A stretch of DNA of 64,000 nucleotides. Origin: Thermodesulfovibrionia bacterium (GTDB taxonomy: Bacteria > Nitrospirota > Thermodesulfovibrionia > UBA6902). Below the pieces are notes generated by a model. The model was given only the letters and a program-made list of their open reading frames with translations, did no database searches and was not told the DNA's origin. The position numbers and the translations under genes are program-made. The stretch spans positions 1 to 64,000 of the forward strand of contig JAUSMY010000010.1 in NCBI GenBank assembly GCA_030646035.1, written 5' to 3'. This document shows, piece by piece, positions 1 through 7,805 of the stretch (within the stretch, counting starts at the first letter, position 1; every line of letters starts with the position of its first letter).

Positions 1-2
1 AG

Positions 3-77
3 ACCCCTTATGAGGCATACTGGAATCTGCCTATTGGCGGATATAGGAAATCAGAACAGCTTTTGGAGGCGGCATGA
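3..77 (+). CDS. C-terminal end of an unidentified protein (partial)
   Basis: The frame starting at base 3 is open from the window edge to a TGA at 75-77, giving 24 residues ending in KSEQLLEAA. The TGA overlaps the ATG of the next gene as ATGA, which is typical of translationally coupled genes and is the main reason to accept this as a real gene end. Too little is present to name a family. The Tyr/Trp-rich run just before the end (EAYWNLPIGGYRKSEQ) looks like folded-domain sequence rather than random translation. Confidence 0.5.
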   Translation, partial: TPYEAYWNLPIGGYRKSEQLLEAA

Positions 78-772
78 TGGCCGGTGCATTCCACCTTAAA
101 TCAGCCCCTAACCTGTCCAATGGATGGGGTCCACCTCTGAGAATAATCATGCCTATGACAAAAGACGAGCTGAAAATGATACATTCATATATAGATTTAT
201 CCCATAATTATTTGGAGTTTGGTTCCGGGGAAAGCACTATATACGCGTCAACTGCTCCGATGATAAAGAGTATTGACTCAGTTGAATCATCAGAAGGATA
301 TATCAGTGAATATCTTAAACCTAATACTGCGATTACTAATGCTCTATCAACTGGAAAGTTATTATTTCATATTATTGACATAGGAGAAACTATCGCTTGG
401 GGGTATCCAAAAAATGAATTAAAAAAACATTTGTGGCCAAACTATTCGCTTAGTGTTTTCACCAAAAAAAGCAATCATGATTTAGCTCTAGTAGATGGCA
501 GGTTTAGGGTAGCATGTACTCTTAACTGCATACTAAATACGCCAGAAAACTGTACAATTATCATCCATGACTTCTGGAGTCGTCCCGAATATCATATTGT
601 TTTAAAATATTTAGAATTAAAAGATAAGGTAGAAACATTAGGTGTTTTTAGCAAGAAACAAGATACTGACTTAATAAAATTGCAATCACTCATCAAGAAA
701 TACCAATATCTCCCTAAAGATAGAACTCTTGTTGATAAGATAAAGCGCAAGCTAACAAAACGGTATAAATAA
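74..772 (+). CDS. Class I SAM methyltransferase-like protein of unknown target
   Basis: This 232-residue soluble protein has YLEFGSGES near residue 47, which resembles motif I (the SAM-binding loop) of class I methyltransferases. An acidic LVDGRFR segment sits near residue 139 and IIHDFWSRPEY near residue 163, where such folds have motif IV/V regions. I do not recognise a named family; sugar- or polysaccharide-modifying methyltransferase-like proteins are the closest in style. The ATG overlaps the stop of the preceding gene, so the two are probably co-transcribed. The gene is clearly more AT-rich than its neighbours (many AAA, AAT and TTA codons), suggesting recent acquisition, as is common for surface-polysaccharide genes. 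Activity and substrate are unknown. Confidence 0.55.
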   Translation: MMAGAFHLKSAPNLSNGWGPPLRIIMPMTKDELKMIHSYIDLSHNYLEFGSGESTIYASTAPMIKSIDSVESSEGYISEYLKPNTAITNALSTGKLLFHIIDIGETIAWGYPKNELKKHLWPNYSLSVFTKKSNHDLALVDGRFRVACTLNCILNTPENCTIIIHDFWSRPEYHIVLKYLELKDKVETLGVFSKKQDTDLIKLQSLIKKYQYLPKDRTLVDKIKRKLTKRYK

Positions 773-825
773 CTCTCCTATCGTCGCTCATTGAGCAAAA
801 ACAATGAGACCTGATAAACTACGGC

Positions 826-1593
826 ATGGATGACTGGAAGAGAAATGTATATTTTGTCCTTGTTGAACCTAAAGAGCCGGGCAATATAGGAGCATCCGCC
901 AGGGCTATGAAGAATATGGGATTCACAAACCTCTGTCTTGTTAATCCCCCGCCGCACATGCCTAAAGAAGAGAGATGGTTTGCCTGCAATGCACATGATA
1001 TCCTGAAGTCGGCAAAGATTTATAATTCTGTTAAAGAGGCTGTTAGCGACAAAGCGGTTGTTATCGGCACAACACAGCGCAAGGGAATGCACCGCGGATT
1101 GATATTGCCTGTTTCAGAGGGCGCAGAGAAGATCCGCGCTATAACTGCAAACAATAAGGTTGCCATCCTCTTTGGTACAGAGACGAACGGGCTCAGTAAG
1201 GAAGATGTTGATGAATGCGGTTTTATGATAACGATCCCAAGCAGTAAGATGCAGCCCTCTCTGAATCTGTCTCACGCTGTTCTCTTAATCGCGTACGAAC
1301 TTTCTAAGCATAGCGAAGAAACTACTGTTTCATCCAGAGGAGCGAATTATAAGGATTATAACAAGCCTGTTCTTCTGGAAGAGCTTGAAGCGCACGGAGA
1401 GATAGCGCCTTTATACGATAGGATATCCAGGATACTGACACTGCTTGAATACGCACCGAGGGGCGATATGGATCTCAATGCGAAGATCATCACCAGTTTA
1501 AAGCGCTTCCTCGGCAGGGCCGGGCTTACTGAGATAGAACTGAATTTGCTCATGGGATTATGTACTCAGATAGAGAAGAAGCTGGACGTATGA
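826..1593 (+). CDS. trmJ: tRNA/rRNA 2'-O-methyltransferase, TrmJ/TrmH (SPOUT) family
   Basis: This 255-residue protein is of the TrmJ/LasT type; in E. coli TrmJ methylates the 2'-hydroxyl of tRNA position 32. The SPOUT signatures are visible in order: EPGNIGASARAMKNMGF near residues 17-33, the GTTQRKG segment near 85, LFGTETNGLS near 114 (motif 2), and PSLNLSHAVLLIAYE near 143 (motif 3, forming the knotted SAM site). The length matches the family. It starts with ATG 53 bases after the preceding gene with only a weak ribosome site, and its stop overlaps the next start as ATGA. Which RNA is modified in this organism cannot be read from sequence. Confidence 0.88.
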   Translation: MDDWKRNVYFVLVEPKEPGNIGASARAMKNMGFTNLCLVNPPPHMPKEERWFACNAHDILKSAKIYNSVKEAVSDKAVVIGTTQRKGMHRGLILPVSEGAEKIRAITANNKVAILFGTETNGLSKEDVDECGFMITIPSSKMQPSLNLSHAVLLIAYELSKHSEETTVSSRGANYKDYNKPVLLEELEAHGEIAPLYDRISRILTLLEYAPRGDMDLNAKIITSLKRFLGRAGLTEIELNLLMGLCTQIEKKLDV

Positions 1594-2123
1594 AGAGCAG
1601 AAGCTTTTCCCTCACACCGTTCTCCTCAGGCTTAAGCGGAATAGATATAACAGTCAGTATTGAGCGGTCTTCCAATAAACTTACTGTAAGCTATTCATTG
1701 ACAGGCGATATTTCGGAACTCGTAATACCTGCGCCAACAGATCTGCCGGAGCGCAGCAATGCCATATGGGAAGAAACATGTTTTGAGTTATTTATAGGTT
1801 TAAAGAATTCCGATAACTATTGGGAATTCAACATCTCTCCTGCAGGACACTGGAATGTCTATCGCTTCAGTTCGTATCGGGAAGGCAGGCAGGAGGAACC
1901 TGCTTTTACATCGCTCCCGTTTAAAGTCTCGATCCATCATAATGCCCTGCTTCTTTCACTTGAGCTTGATTTAGATAAGATCAAGCTGACAGATGAAAAA
2001 TTGAATGCAGGAATCAGCGCGGTCATTAAACACAGAGACAGCAGGATGACATATTGGGCTTTAACACATACAAAAGAACGTCCTGATTTTCACAATAAAG
2101 AGAGTTTCATCATCGAATTGTAA
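1590..2123 (+). CDS. DOMON-like domain protein
   Basis: This protein of about 177 residues resembles the DOMON-like family found in bacteria: a beta-sandwich with IWEETCFELFIG near residues 50-61 and YWEFNISPAGHWNVYRF shortly after. DOMON folds bind heme or sugars, but no ligand has been established for this branch, and I see no obvious heme-ligand pair. No signal peptide is present. I chose the ATG at 1590 because it overlaps the trmJ stop as ATGA; an in-frame ATG at 1560 lies inside trmJ and would add ten residues. It is probably co-translated with trmJ. Confidence 0.72.
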   Translation: MKSRSFSLTPFSSGLSGIDITVSIERSSNKLTVSYSLTGDISELVIPAPTDLPERSNAIWEETCFELFIGLKNSDNYWEFNISPAGHWNVYRFSSYREGRQEEPAFTSLPFKVSIHHNALLLSLELDLDKIKLTDEKLNAGISAVIKHRDSRMTYWALTHTKERPDFHNKESFIIEL

Positions 2124-2156
2124 TCCGGCATCGCTTATCATATTTTCTTGTTGATG

Positions 2157-2162
2157 TATAAT
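2157..2162 (+). promoter_or_regulatory. -10 box immediately before DUF116 start (possible leaderless mRNA)
   Basis: A perfect TATAAT ends seven bases before the ATG at 2169. No Shine-Dalgarno fits any start in this region. The -35 region is poor, so this is a candidate only. Confidence 0.35.
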
Positions 2163-2168
2163 TTAGTT

Positions 2169-2954
2169 ATGACGATGCAAGGCAAAACTTACTCTTTATA
2201 CGGCGGGAGAAGCAGCACGGAACGATATTACGACACAATCAGAAAACTGACTGACCTCTTAATACTGATGTGCCCTGATGTGAATATTCTCCTTGACCAT
2301 GTGCAGAAAGCAGGCAACAGCTCCCTCCTTAGTAAACTGGCCGGCAGGAATACCGATAAGCAACTTATATTATTTATAAAGAAATTACTTAGAGAATCAC
2401 TCTTTGTTTATACCACAGGCGTTAATGAACATCTGAAAAATATTCCCCTTAGCCAAAAGTTTGACCCTGTCATAAATACAAAGGAAGAGCAGTATCATCT
2501 CTATATGATAGAGATCGAGCTTATTAACAGGCTATATATAAAAACCTTCAAAAAGAGCGAATACAAATTTGCCCTGATAGCACACTGCCTTAAGGACTTC
2601 AGGCCCGGATGCAAATCTGTCTCAGGTGAGATGGCTGCAATATGCAAAAGCTGCACAAACGAATGTTTAATAAACCTCGGCGGCAATCTTCTTAGAAAAT
2701 ATGATATCCACCCTTACATCTCAGCCACGACAGACCTCAAGTCGCTGTTTAAGAAGATCAGGTCAAAACATAAAAGCGTGGGCGCGCTGGGAATCGCATG
2801 TGTACCTGAACTTGTTCATGGAATGAGAGAGTGCATCAGCGCAGGCATATCCCCTGTCGGCATCCCAATCGATGCTAACAGATGTTCCAGATGGATGAAA
2901 GAGGCGCATGAGACCTCTTATAACGTGAAAGAGCTTGAGGAACTTATAAAATAA
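2169..2954 (+). CDS. DUF116 family protein
   Basis: About 261 residues. The C-terminal half carries the DUF116 hallmark: GIACVPELVHGM near residue 209, followed by a GIPIDANRCSRW motif, with further cysteines in ICKSCTNECL near residue 160. The family is common in anaerobes, often with ATP-grasp or molybdenum-cofactor neighbours, and its cysteines suggest a metal or Fe-S site; no reaction is established. In-frame starts are TTG 2148, ATG 2154, ATG 2169 and ATG 2175. I prefer 2169 because TATAAT at 2157-2162 is a good -10 box whose transcript would begin almost exactly at that ATG, and no Shine-Dalgarno is visible upstream. It is flanked by unrelated genes. Confidence 0.75.
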   Translation: MTMQGKTYSLYGGRSSTERYYDTIRKLTDLLILMCPDVNILLDHVQKAGNSSLLSKLAGRNTDKQLILFIKKLLRESLFVYTTGVNEHLKNIPLSQKFDPVINTKEEQYHLYMIEIELINRLYIKTFKKSEYKFALIAHCLKDFRPGCKSVSGEMAAICKSCTNECLINLGGNLLRKYDIHPYISATTDLKSLFKKIRSKHKSVGALGIACVPELVHGMRECISAGISPVGIPIDANRCSRWMKEAHETSYNVKELEELIK

Positions 2955-3013
2955 GATACGGCAAATTTATAGCATAAATGGTTCCAATTGTCTGTTATGC
3001 CCTATCCCTCAGC

Positions 3014-3041
3014 TTGACAGTACTTCCCTGTAGCTGATAAA
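3014..3041 (+). promoter_or_regulatory. Sigma-70 type promoter of the DEAD-box helicase gene
   Basis: A consensus -35 TTGACA (3014-3019) is followed after 16 bases by GATAAA (3036-3041), a moderate -10. Transcription would begin near 3048, leaving a leader of about 94 nt before the helicase ATG. Confidence 0.55.
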
Positions 3042-3084
3042 CTTAAGCAATTGCTGTACCCGGATGGAAATAACATAACAGGAA

Positions 3085-3114
3085 GTCCCGGAATACACAC
3101 GGGGCTTTTTTTTT
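3085..3114 (+). terminator. Terminator-like hairpin in the helicase leader (attenuator candidate)
   Basis: GTCCCG (3085-3090) pairs with CGGGGC (3100-3105) around a nine-base loop, directly followed by nine T residues (3106-3114). It lies between the predicted promoter and the ribosome site AAGGAG, so it would stop transcription before the helicase gene unless read through. Confidence 0.55.
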
Positions 3115-3141
3115 CGTCTGAAAGCAGAAAATAAGGAGATT

Positions 3142-4509
3142 ATGGAATTTAAGAAATTTGATTTTAACGAAAAGATCGCCGCAGGAATCACAGCGGCAGG
3201 ATATGCAGCACCAACACCTATTCAGGCACAGGCAATCCCGCCTGCGCTCAAAGGGCGCGACGTAATGGGCCTTGCACAGACAGGGACAGGCAAGACAGCC
3301 GCATTTGTACTGCCTATTCTTCAAAGGCTTATTAACGGGCCTATGGGCAAAACACGCGCGCTTATCGTGGCGCCAACGCGTGAACTTGCCGAACAGATAC
3401 ACGAGTCGATAAAGAGCCTTGGGAAAAAGACGATGATCAGGAGCACTTCTGTTTACGGAGGAGTGAGCATAAACCCGCAGATAAAGAAGTTCCGTTCTGG
3501 GGTCGATATAATAGTTGCATGCCCGGGCCGGCTGCTCGATCACATAAATCAGAATACCGTCAACCTGTCAAACATAGAGGTGCTTGTACTTGACGAGGCA
3601 GACCGCATGTTCGATATGGGTTTTCTGCCTGATATAAAGAAGATCATCAAGCATATACCGGCAAAACGCCAGACGCTGCTATTTTCAGCCACCATGCCTG
3701 ACGATATCAGGAAACTGGCAAACGATGTTCTACAGGATCCTGTAACCGTACAAGTAGACCACACCATGCCGTTAAACACTGTTGCTCACGCGCTTTACCC
3801 GATAGATCAACACCTGAAGACCCAGCTGCTGTTTAAACTGCTGAGCCATACCGACACTGAGTCTGTCCTGGTCTTTACCCGTACCAAACACCGCGCAAAG
3901 CGCGTTGGCGAACAGCTTGTAAAGGCAGGCTACAAAGCGGCGTCCCTTCAGGGAAACCTCTCGCAGAACAAGCGGCAGGAGGCTCTTGACGGATTCCGTA
4001 AAGGCAGATTCCAGGTGCTTGTTGCTACTGATATCGCAGCACGCGGTATAGATGTCTCAAGCATATCACACGTTATCAACTACGATATCCCTGATACAGC
4101 AGATGCATACACGCACCGCATAGGCAGGACAGGACGCGCCGCAAAGAACGGCGATGCCTTCACATTCATCACACGCGAAGACGATGCAACGGTTCGCAGT
4201 ATTGAGTTAGTACTTGGAGAAAAGGTGGAGCGCCGCATTCTGAAAGACTTTGATTATAAAAAAGCAGCGCCTCCGCGCAATACAGAGTTTGCCCGTCCGC
4301 CGCGCGAACAGAATAAGAGGCCGCAATCCAGGCCGAAGACGACCGGCGGAGATGCCGCTCCAAAATCCAGGCCGAGGACGACCAGCGCAGATGCCGCCCC
4401 AAAAAAGTGGCACAAGGTCCAGCCGGAACGCGGTGCTGATATCCGCAAATCCTTCAATCCGAAAATACGGACCAGGCCAGCAACACGCAGGGCAGTATCA
4501 GGCAGCTGA
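3142..4509 (+). CDS. rhlE: DEAD-box ATP-dependent RNA helicase, RhlE-like
   Basis: This 455-residue helicase unwinds structured RNA, probably in ribosome assembly and at low temperature. Motifs in order: Q motif near 5-30, AQTGTGKT (Walker A) at 45-52, PTREL near 80, DEAD at about 151-154, SAT near 182, ARGID near 300 and HRIGRTGRA near 325. The usual TPGR motif Ib reads CPGR here. After residue 370 comes a basic, Arg/Lys/Pro-rich tail, normal for RhlE and used for RNA binding; it contains two tandem 13-residue copies. A good ribosome site (AAGGAG) precedes the ATG, and a terminator-like hairpin sits in the leader, suggesting control by read-through. Confidence 0.9.
   Translation: MEFKKFDFNEKIAAGITAAGYAAPTPIQAQAIPPALKGRDVMGLAQTGTGKTAAFVLPILQRLINGPMGKTRALIVAPTRELAEQIHESIKSLGKKTMIRSTSVYGGVSINPQIKKFRSGVDIIVACPGRLLDHINQNTVNLSNIEVLVLDEADRMFDMGFLPDIKKIIKHIPAKRQTLLFSATMPDDIRKLANDVLQDPVTVQVDHTMPLNTVAHALYPIDQHLKTQLLFKLLSHTDTESVLVFTRTKHRAKRVGEQLVKAGYKAASLQGNLSQNKRQEALDGFRKGRFQVLVATDIAARGIDVSSISHVINYDIPDTADAYTHRIGRTGRAAKNGDAFTFITREDDATVRSIELVLGEKVERRILKDFDYKKAAPPRNTEFARPPREQNKRPQSRPKTTGGDAAPKSRPRTTSADAAPKKWHKVQPERGADIRKSFNPKIRTRPATRRAVSGS
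4327..4404 (+). repeat. Two tandem 39-nt copies in the helicase tail
   Basis: Two adjacent 39-base units encode SRPKTTGGDAAPK and SRPRTTSADAAPK. They lengthen the basic RNA-binding tail without breaking the frame. Confidence 0.7.
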
Positions 4510-4593
4510 TAAGGCAGTCTCTGCACGCGGACTTCTGCGTTAGTGAACTGCTTTAGCGATATAATGTTTAAAGCTTATTAACACGGAGCCCCG

Positions 4594-5946
4594 GTGACGG
4601 AAAGGGTCGAAACAAGCGATCTTACAAAGGGAAGCACATGGGATAATATCTGGCGCATGTCATGGCCCATGCTCTTTGTCATGTTCTTCAATTTCCTCGT
4701 AGGCCTTACTGACATTTATGTCGCCGGCTTTCTCGGCCCTGAGATACAGGCGGTTGTTGGTTTCGTAGGCCAGCTCTATTTCTTTGTCATAGTAGTTGCA
4801 AACGCCATCAGCATCGGCACTGTGGCGATACTTGCGCGGTCGGTCGGCGCCGGAAGGTTCGAAGATTCCCTCTCTACGGCAAGACAGTCCCTTATCTTCG
4901 GCGGAATATGCGCCATCGTACTCACGCTGCCGGGTTTTCTCCTTAAGGATCAGATAATATCGCTTTCTGGTTTTTCCGGCAACATCCGTGAGGCCGCAGT
5001 TAAATTCTTTGTTATCTACATATTCGCACTCGCGCCTAATTATATGGTGATCATATCAAACGCAATATTCAGGGCAGGCGGAGAGGTGCGGCTTACGCTG
5101 ATAGCGATGTTCTTCGTCAGCCTAATCAATATTGCATTGAATTTTCTTCTGGTCTTCGGTCTCGGAATAGGATACATCGGCATCGCACTGGCTACCGCGA
5201 TATCTATGTTTGCCGGCATGGCCATATGTTTCTTCCTCTTCAAAAAGAGCAGGTGGAAGGATATCTTTTCAGGAACATGGCATGTTTCATCTGATCTTGC
5301 CAAGCGGATAATTAAAATAAGTTGGCCTACGGCCCTTATACAGATATCCTGGAACGCGGGCACCATTATCCTTTACAACATCCTCAGCCGTCTTCAGGAT
5401 GTCAGCATCACGGCAATGGCTGCGCTTACCAACGGCCTGAGGATCGAAGCCATTATATATCTCCCTGTATTCGCGCTGAACATGGCGGCATCCGTTCTTG
5501 CAGGGCAAAACCTCGGCGCAGGCGAGCCCAAGAGAGCTGAAAAGATAGGCTGGAACATATCCATTGCCGGAGTTGCATTGGTCAGTCTTATCGCCCTGCC
5601 TATCTTCATATGGGCTGGGGAGATATCCTCCCCGCTGGCAAAAGATGCGAATGTTCTTGCAGAGACAGTGCGGTATCTCAGGATAACCATGCTCTCAGAG
5701 CCTTTCATGGCGATCGGCGTTATCTTGGCAGGGAGCCTCACAGGCGCGGGAGATACAAAAGGGGCGATGCTTTGTATTGTAAGCACACACTGGCTGATCC
5801 GCCTGCCGCTTGCCTATATACTCGCGGTCGTTGCAGGCTACGGCGCCATCGGGGTTTGGATAGCCATGGCTGTATCAATCTTATTTCAAGGCATAGCAAT
5901 GACTATGAGGTTCAGGAACGGAAGATGGAAAAAGATTAAACCTTAG
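4594..5946 (+). CDS. MATE family efflux transporter
   Basis: This 450-residue, twelve-helix inner membrane protein belongs to the multidrug and toxic compound extrusion family, which exports organic cations or drugs in exchange for Na+ or H+. The N-terminal WRMSWPMLFVMFFNFLVGLT and the symmetric second half beginning near residue 235 (ISWPTALIQISWNAG) are typical of the two-bundle MATE fold. The start is GTG with a GGAG-like ribosome site just upstream; TATAAT at 4560-4565 may be its -10. It converges with the DUF2156 gene, only 8 bases apart. The substrate is unknown; NorM/DinF-type exporters are the nearest comparison. Confidence 0.85.
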   Translation: MTERVETSDLTKGSTWDNIWRMSWPMLFVMFFNFLVGLTDIYVAGFLGPEIQAVVGFVGQLYFFVIVVANAISIGTVAILARSVGAGRFEDSLSTARQSLIFGGICAIVLTLPGFLLKDQIISLSGFSGNIREAAVKFFVIYIFALAPNYMVIISNAIFRAGGEVRLTLIAMFFVSLINIALNFLLVFGLGIGYIGIALATAISMFAGMAICFFLFKKSRWKDIFSGTWHVSSDLAKRIIKISWPTALIQISWNAGTIILYNILSRLQDVSITAMAALTNGLRIEAIIYLPVFALNMAASVLAGQNLGAGEPKRAEKIGWNISIAGVALVSLIALPIFIWAGEISSPLAKDANVLAETVRYLRITMLSEPFMAIGVILAGSLTGAGDTKGAMLCIVSTHWLIRLPLAYILAVVAGYGAIGVWIAMAVSILFQGIAMTMRFRNGRWKKIKP

Positions 5947-5954
5947 AGGTGAAG

Positions 5955-6839
5955 TTATTCCGTCACCCTGTATTTCTTTATGAACTTCACAGGATGATAA
6001 GACATCTTGGCATCTCTTAATCCCTTGATGCCGAGGTCCTGTTCCCTGTTCACAAACTTGACATCTCCTGCTTCATGCATTAGGAACTCCTGATTTATCA
6101 CCTGATAAAGTCCCTGAATGTCCGGATTTGCCTTCTCTACATGTATGACAATGGTATCAGACAGAAACTGTTCAGCAATGGTCAATGCAGCTATCCTGTT
6201 ATCTATCCTTATTACCCCGCCCTTCAGGTTCAGATATTTAAAATTCCTGAGCATTGCAAAGATAGCGCACCTCTCCCTGTCCAGTCCATAGTATTTCTCG
6301 CATTCCCTGACCTCGCACCAGTAATCTTCAAACTCGATACATTCATCCACCAGTTCAGCTGTCAGGGTCTGGTATTCATATTTATATTCACTCCTGAACC
6401 TGTTAACCCTGTTCTTTTTATCATGAAACCTTCTGCCCTTCAGATCTATAAGTTCCTGCACGTCATGAAGATAATCAAACTGGTCTCTCTCTTCAAGGCA
6501 AATATATCTTTCATCGCCTTCAAGATGTTTCTTCACAAAGCTCTCAGGAACCCTCTCAAAACAGGGTTCTGCCCCTTGCCCTTTCATGTATCCAAAAAGC
6601 CGTTGCAGGTCAGGTGTGTCACTCACAGGGCAGAATAACGAGATAGGATGCCTGTTCTTAAGGATTATCAGGCTGTCATTGAGAATGGATACTTTAAAGT
6701 CATATGTTCCTTTAAAGGCAAATAGATTTGTAAAGGTATATTCAGAAGCCTCAATTGGATATCGTGACAAAAACCTTGTGATATCATCCTTCATTGATAA
6801 ATCGATATCTTTAAATTCAGGAAAGAGTGGAATATTCAT
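5955..6839 (-). CDS. DUF2156 (GNAT-fold) protein
   Basis: This 294-residue soluble protein starts MNIPLFPEFKDI and contains HDKKNRVNRFRSEYKYEYQ near residues 138-156. That is the pattern of the DUF2156 family, related to the C-terminal aminoacyl-transferase domain of MprF-type phosphatidylglycerol lysyltransferases. It lacks the N-terminal flippase helices of MprF, so it would act from the cytoplasm or on a soluble acceptor. The reaction is not established for stand-alone members; aminoacyl transfer from tRNA is an inference from the fold. It is a single gene, convergent with the MATE gene. Confidence 0.7.
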   Translation of the reverse strand: MNIPLFPEFKDIDLSMKDDITRFLSRYPIEASEYTFTNLFAFKGTYDFKVSILNDSLIILKNRHPISLFCPVSDTPDLQRLFGYMKGQGAEPCFERVPESFVKKHLEGDERYICLEERDQFDYLHDVQELIDLKGRRFHDKKNRVNRFRSEYKYEYQTLTAELVDECIEFEDYWCEVRECEKYYGLDRERCAIFAMLRNFKYLNLKGGVIRIDNRIAALTIAEQFLSDTIVIHVEKANPDIQGLYQVINQEFLMHEAGDVKFVNREQDLGIKGLRDAKMSYHPVKFIKKYRVTE

Positions 6840-6998
6840 AAATAAATTATATATGAAGAATGCCGGAATTTGTTAATGCACAGCTCTACTACTTGACTAT
6901 TCATGTATACATATGCCATTCTCAATAAAAGAAGAATACTGGAAGTAAAAGTTGTTGTAAGCCTCACATAAGTAATATCATGTTGGTTTATTCATAAC

Positions 6999-7034
6999 TA
7001 CCTCCTTTATGCTTCAAAAATTTATAAGGAGGTA
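6999..7034 (+). promoter_or_regulatory. Hairpin hiding the ribosome site of the cold-shock gene
   Basis: TACCTCCTT (6999-7007) is an exact inverted complement of AAGGAGGTA (7026-7034), giving a 9-bp stem with an 18-base loop. The 3' arm is the entire Shine-Dalgarno of the gene starting at 7039. A plausible promoter (TTGTTG at 6952-6957, TATCAT at 6976-6981) would place the hairpin within the first 50 nt of the message. Confidence 0.7.
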
Positions 7035-7038
7035 TACT

Positions 7039-7239
7039 ATGCCAACAGGAACAGTAAAGTGGTTTAATGAGTCAAAGGGCTTCGGCTTTATCACTCAGGA
7101 AAATGGACCGGATGTATTTGCACACTACTCAGAGATCCAGGGTGAAGGCTTCAAGACCATCATGGAAGGCGACTCAGTCAGCTTTGAAGTAGAACAGGGC
7201 GACAAAGGGCCAAAAGCAACAAACATCAAAAAGATATAA
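7039..7239 (+). CDS. csp: Cold-shock domain protein (CspA family)
   Basis: A 66-residue cold-shock domain protein, the normal family length. It binds single-stranded RNA/DNA and melts RNA structure. RNP1 is KGFGFIT near residue 14 and RNP2 reads VFAHY, near the usual VFVHF/Y. I use ATG 7039 because it matches the family N-terminus ([10 protein letters not shown]) and lies six bases after a strong GGAGG; an upstream in-frame ATG at 7009 falls in the hairpin loop and would add ten non-conserved residues. The ribosome site is sequestered in a hairpin, and tandem terminators follow, so the gene is monocistronic. Confidence 0.95.
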   Translation: MPTGTVKWFNESKGFGFITQENGPDVFAHYSEIQGEGFKTIMEGDSVSFEVEQGDKGPKATNIKKI

Positions 7240-7261
7240 CTCTAATCTTTAGAAACTGAGG

Positions 7262-7294
7262 GCAGGCTGCTGTAAAAGGCAGCCTGCTTTTTTT
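7262..7294 (+). terminator. Intrinsic terminator of the cold-shock gene
   Basis: GCAGGCTGC (7262-7270) pairs exactly with GCAGCCTGC (7279-7287), followed by seven T residues. Confidence 0.9.
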
Positions 7295-7325
7295 ATGCCC
7301 TTAAATACGATCTGCCCTTTTAAAG

Positions 7326-7347
7326 AAAATCAAGGCTGATTTTTTTT
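7326..7347 (+). terminator. Second, weaker terminator-like hairpin
   Basis: AAAATCA (7326-7332) pairs with TGATTTT (7337-7343) around AGGC, running into a T tract. It backs up the stronger terminator 32 bases upstream. Confidence 0.45.
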
Positions 7348-7468
7348 GCTAACTTAGTAAATCATAAGAATAAATACCCTGCGAATAATGCCTGAATAAA
7401 TCTTCATATATTTTTCAAATATTTTGTTATATATTTAAATAAGGATAAGACTTTTAGGAGGTTACATT

Positions 7469-7690
7469 ATGAAAACATTGAAACGGTCTAAACATAAAAG
7501 CTTTACAGATGCTGAGATCGAACAATTTTGCCGGAGCGTGGAAGATGTACTTACTCAGATCAAGACCAGAAGCAGTTTAAAAAAAGGCAAGAAAGCTAAG
7601 AGTAAAGACCTGCTGATACCGGAAGAACTTCTCTTAGAGGATGAGGATATGCTTCCAGTGGAAGATGAACTGCTCATCTTCCATGAATAA
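7469..7690 (+). CDS. Small basic-head/acidic-tail protein, copy 1
   Basis: 73 residues with no family I recognise. The N-terminus is basic (KRSKHKSFTDAEIEQFC), the middle has a second basic cluster (KKGKKAKSKDLL), and the last 25 residues are strongly acidic, ending LLIFHE. A paralogue lies at 16526-16744 with the same layout, the conserved F-T-D-A-(E/D)-I-(E/D)-Q-F-C core and the ending L-L-(I/T)-F-H-(E/D). An AGGAGGT ribosome site precedes the ATG. It sits directly downstream of the cold-shock gene but behind two terminators, so it probably has its own promoter. The charge layout suggests a nucleic-acid or ribosome-associated regulator; that is inference only. Confidence 0.75.
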   Translation: MKTLKRSKHKSFTDAEIEQFCRSVEDVLTQIKTRSSLKKGKKAKSKDLLIPEELLLEDEDMLPVEDELLIFHE

Positions 7691-7805
7691 AAAGCTTCAC
7701 TGATTTTGCTGAACTATGACAGTAGTATTTCTGCTTATGTAATTTTCTTAGTCCCTCCCCTCTTTCCATACAGTCATGTATACTCAAGTATAAAAGGAGG
7801 CGTCA

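Noticed and set aside
4169-4543. Several antisense or shifted frames over the helicase tail
   Set aside because: They arise from the biased, repeated Arg/Pro/Ala codons of the real tail and have no ribosome sites or homology.
7746-7801. CCTCC upstream of GGAGG as a second ribosome-site hairpin, before DUF1284
   Set aside because: Only five bases pair over a 45-base loop and the remaining pairing is poor, unlike the 9-bp hairpin at the cold-shock gene.
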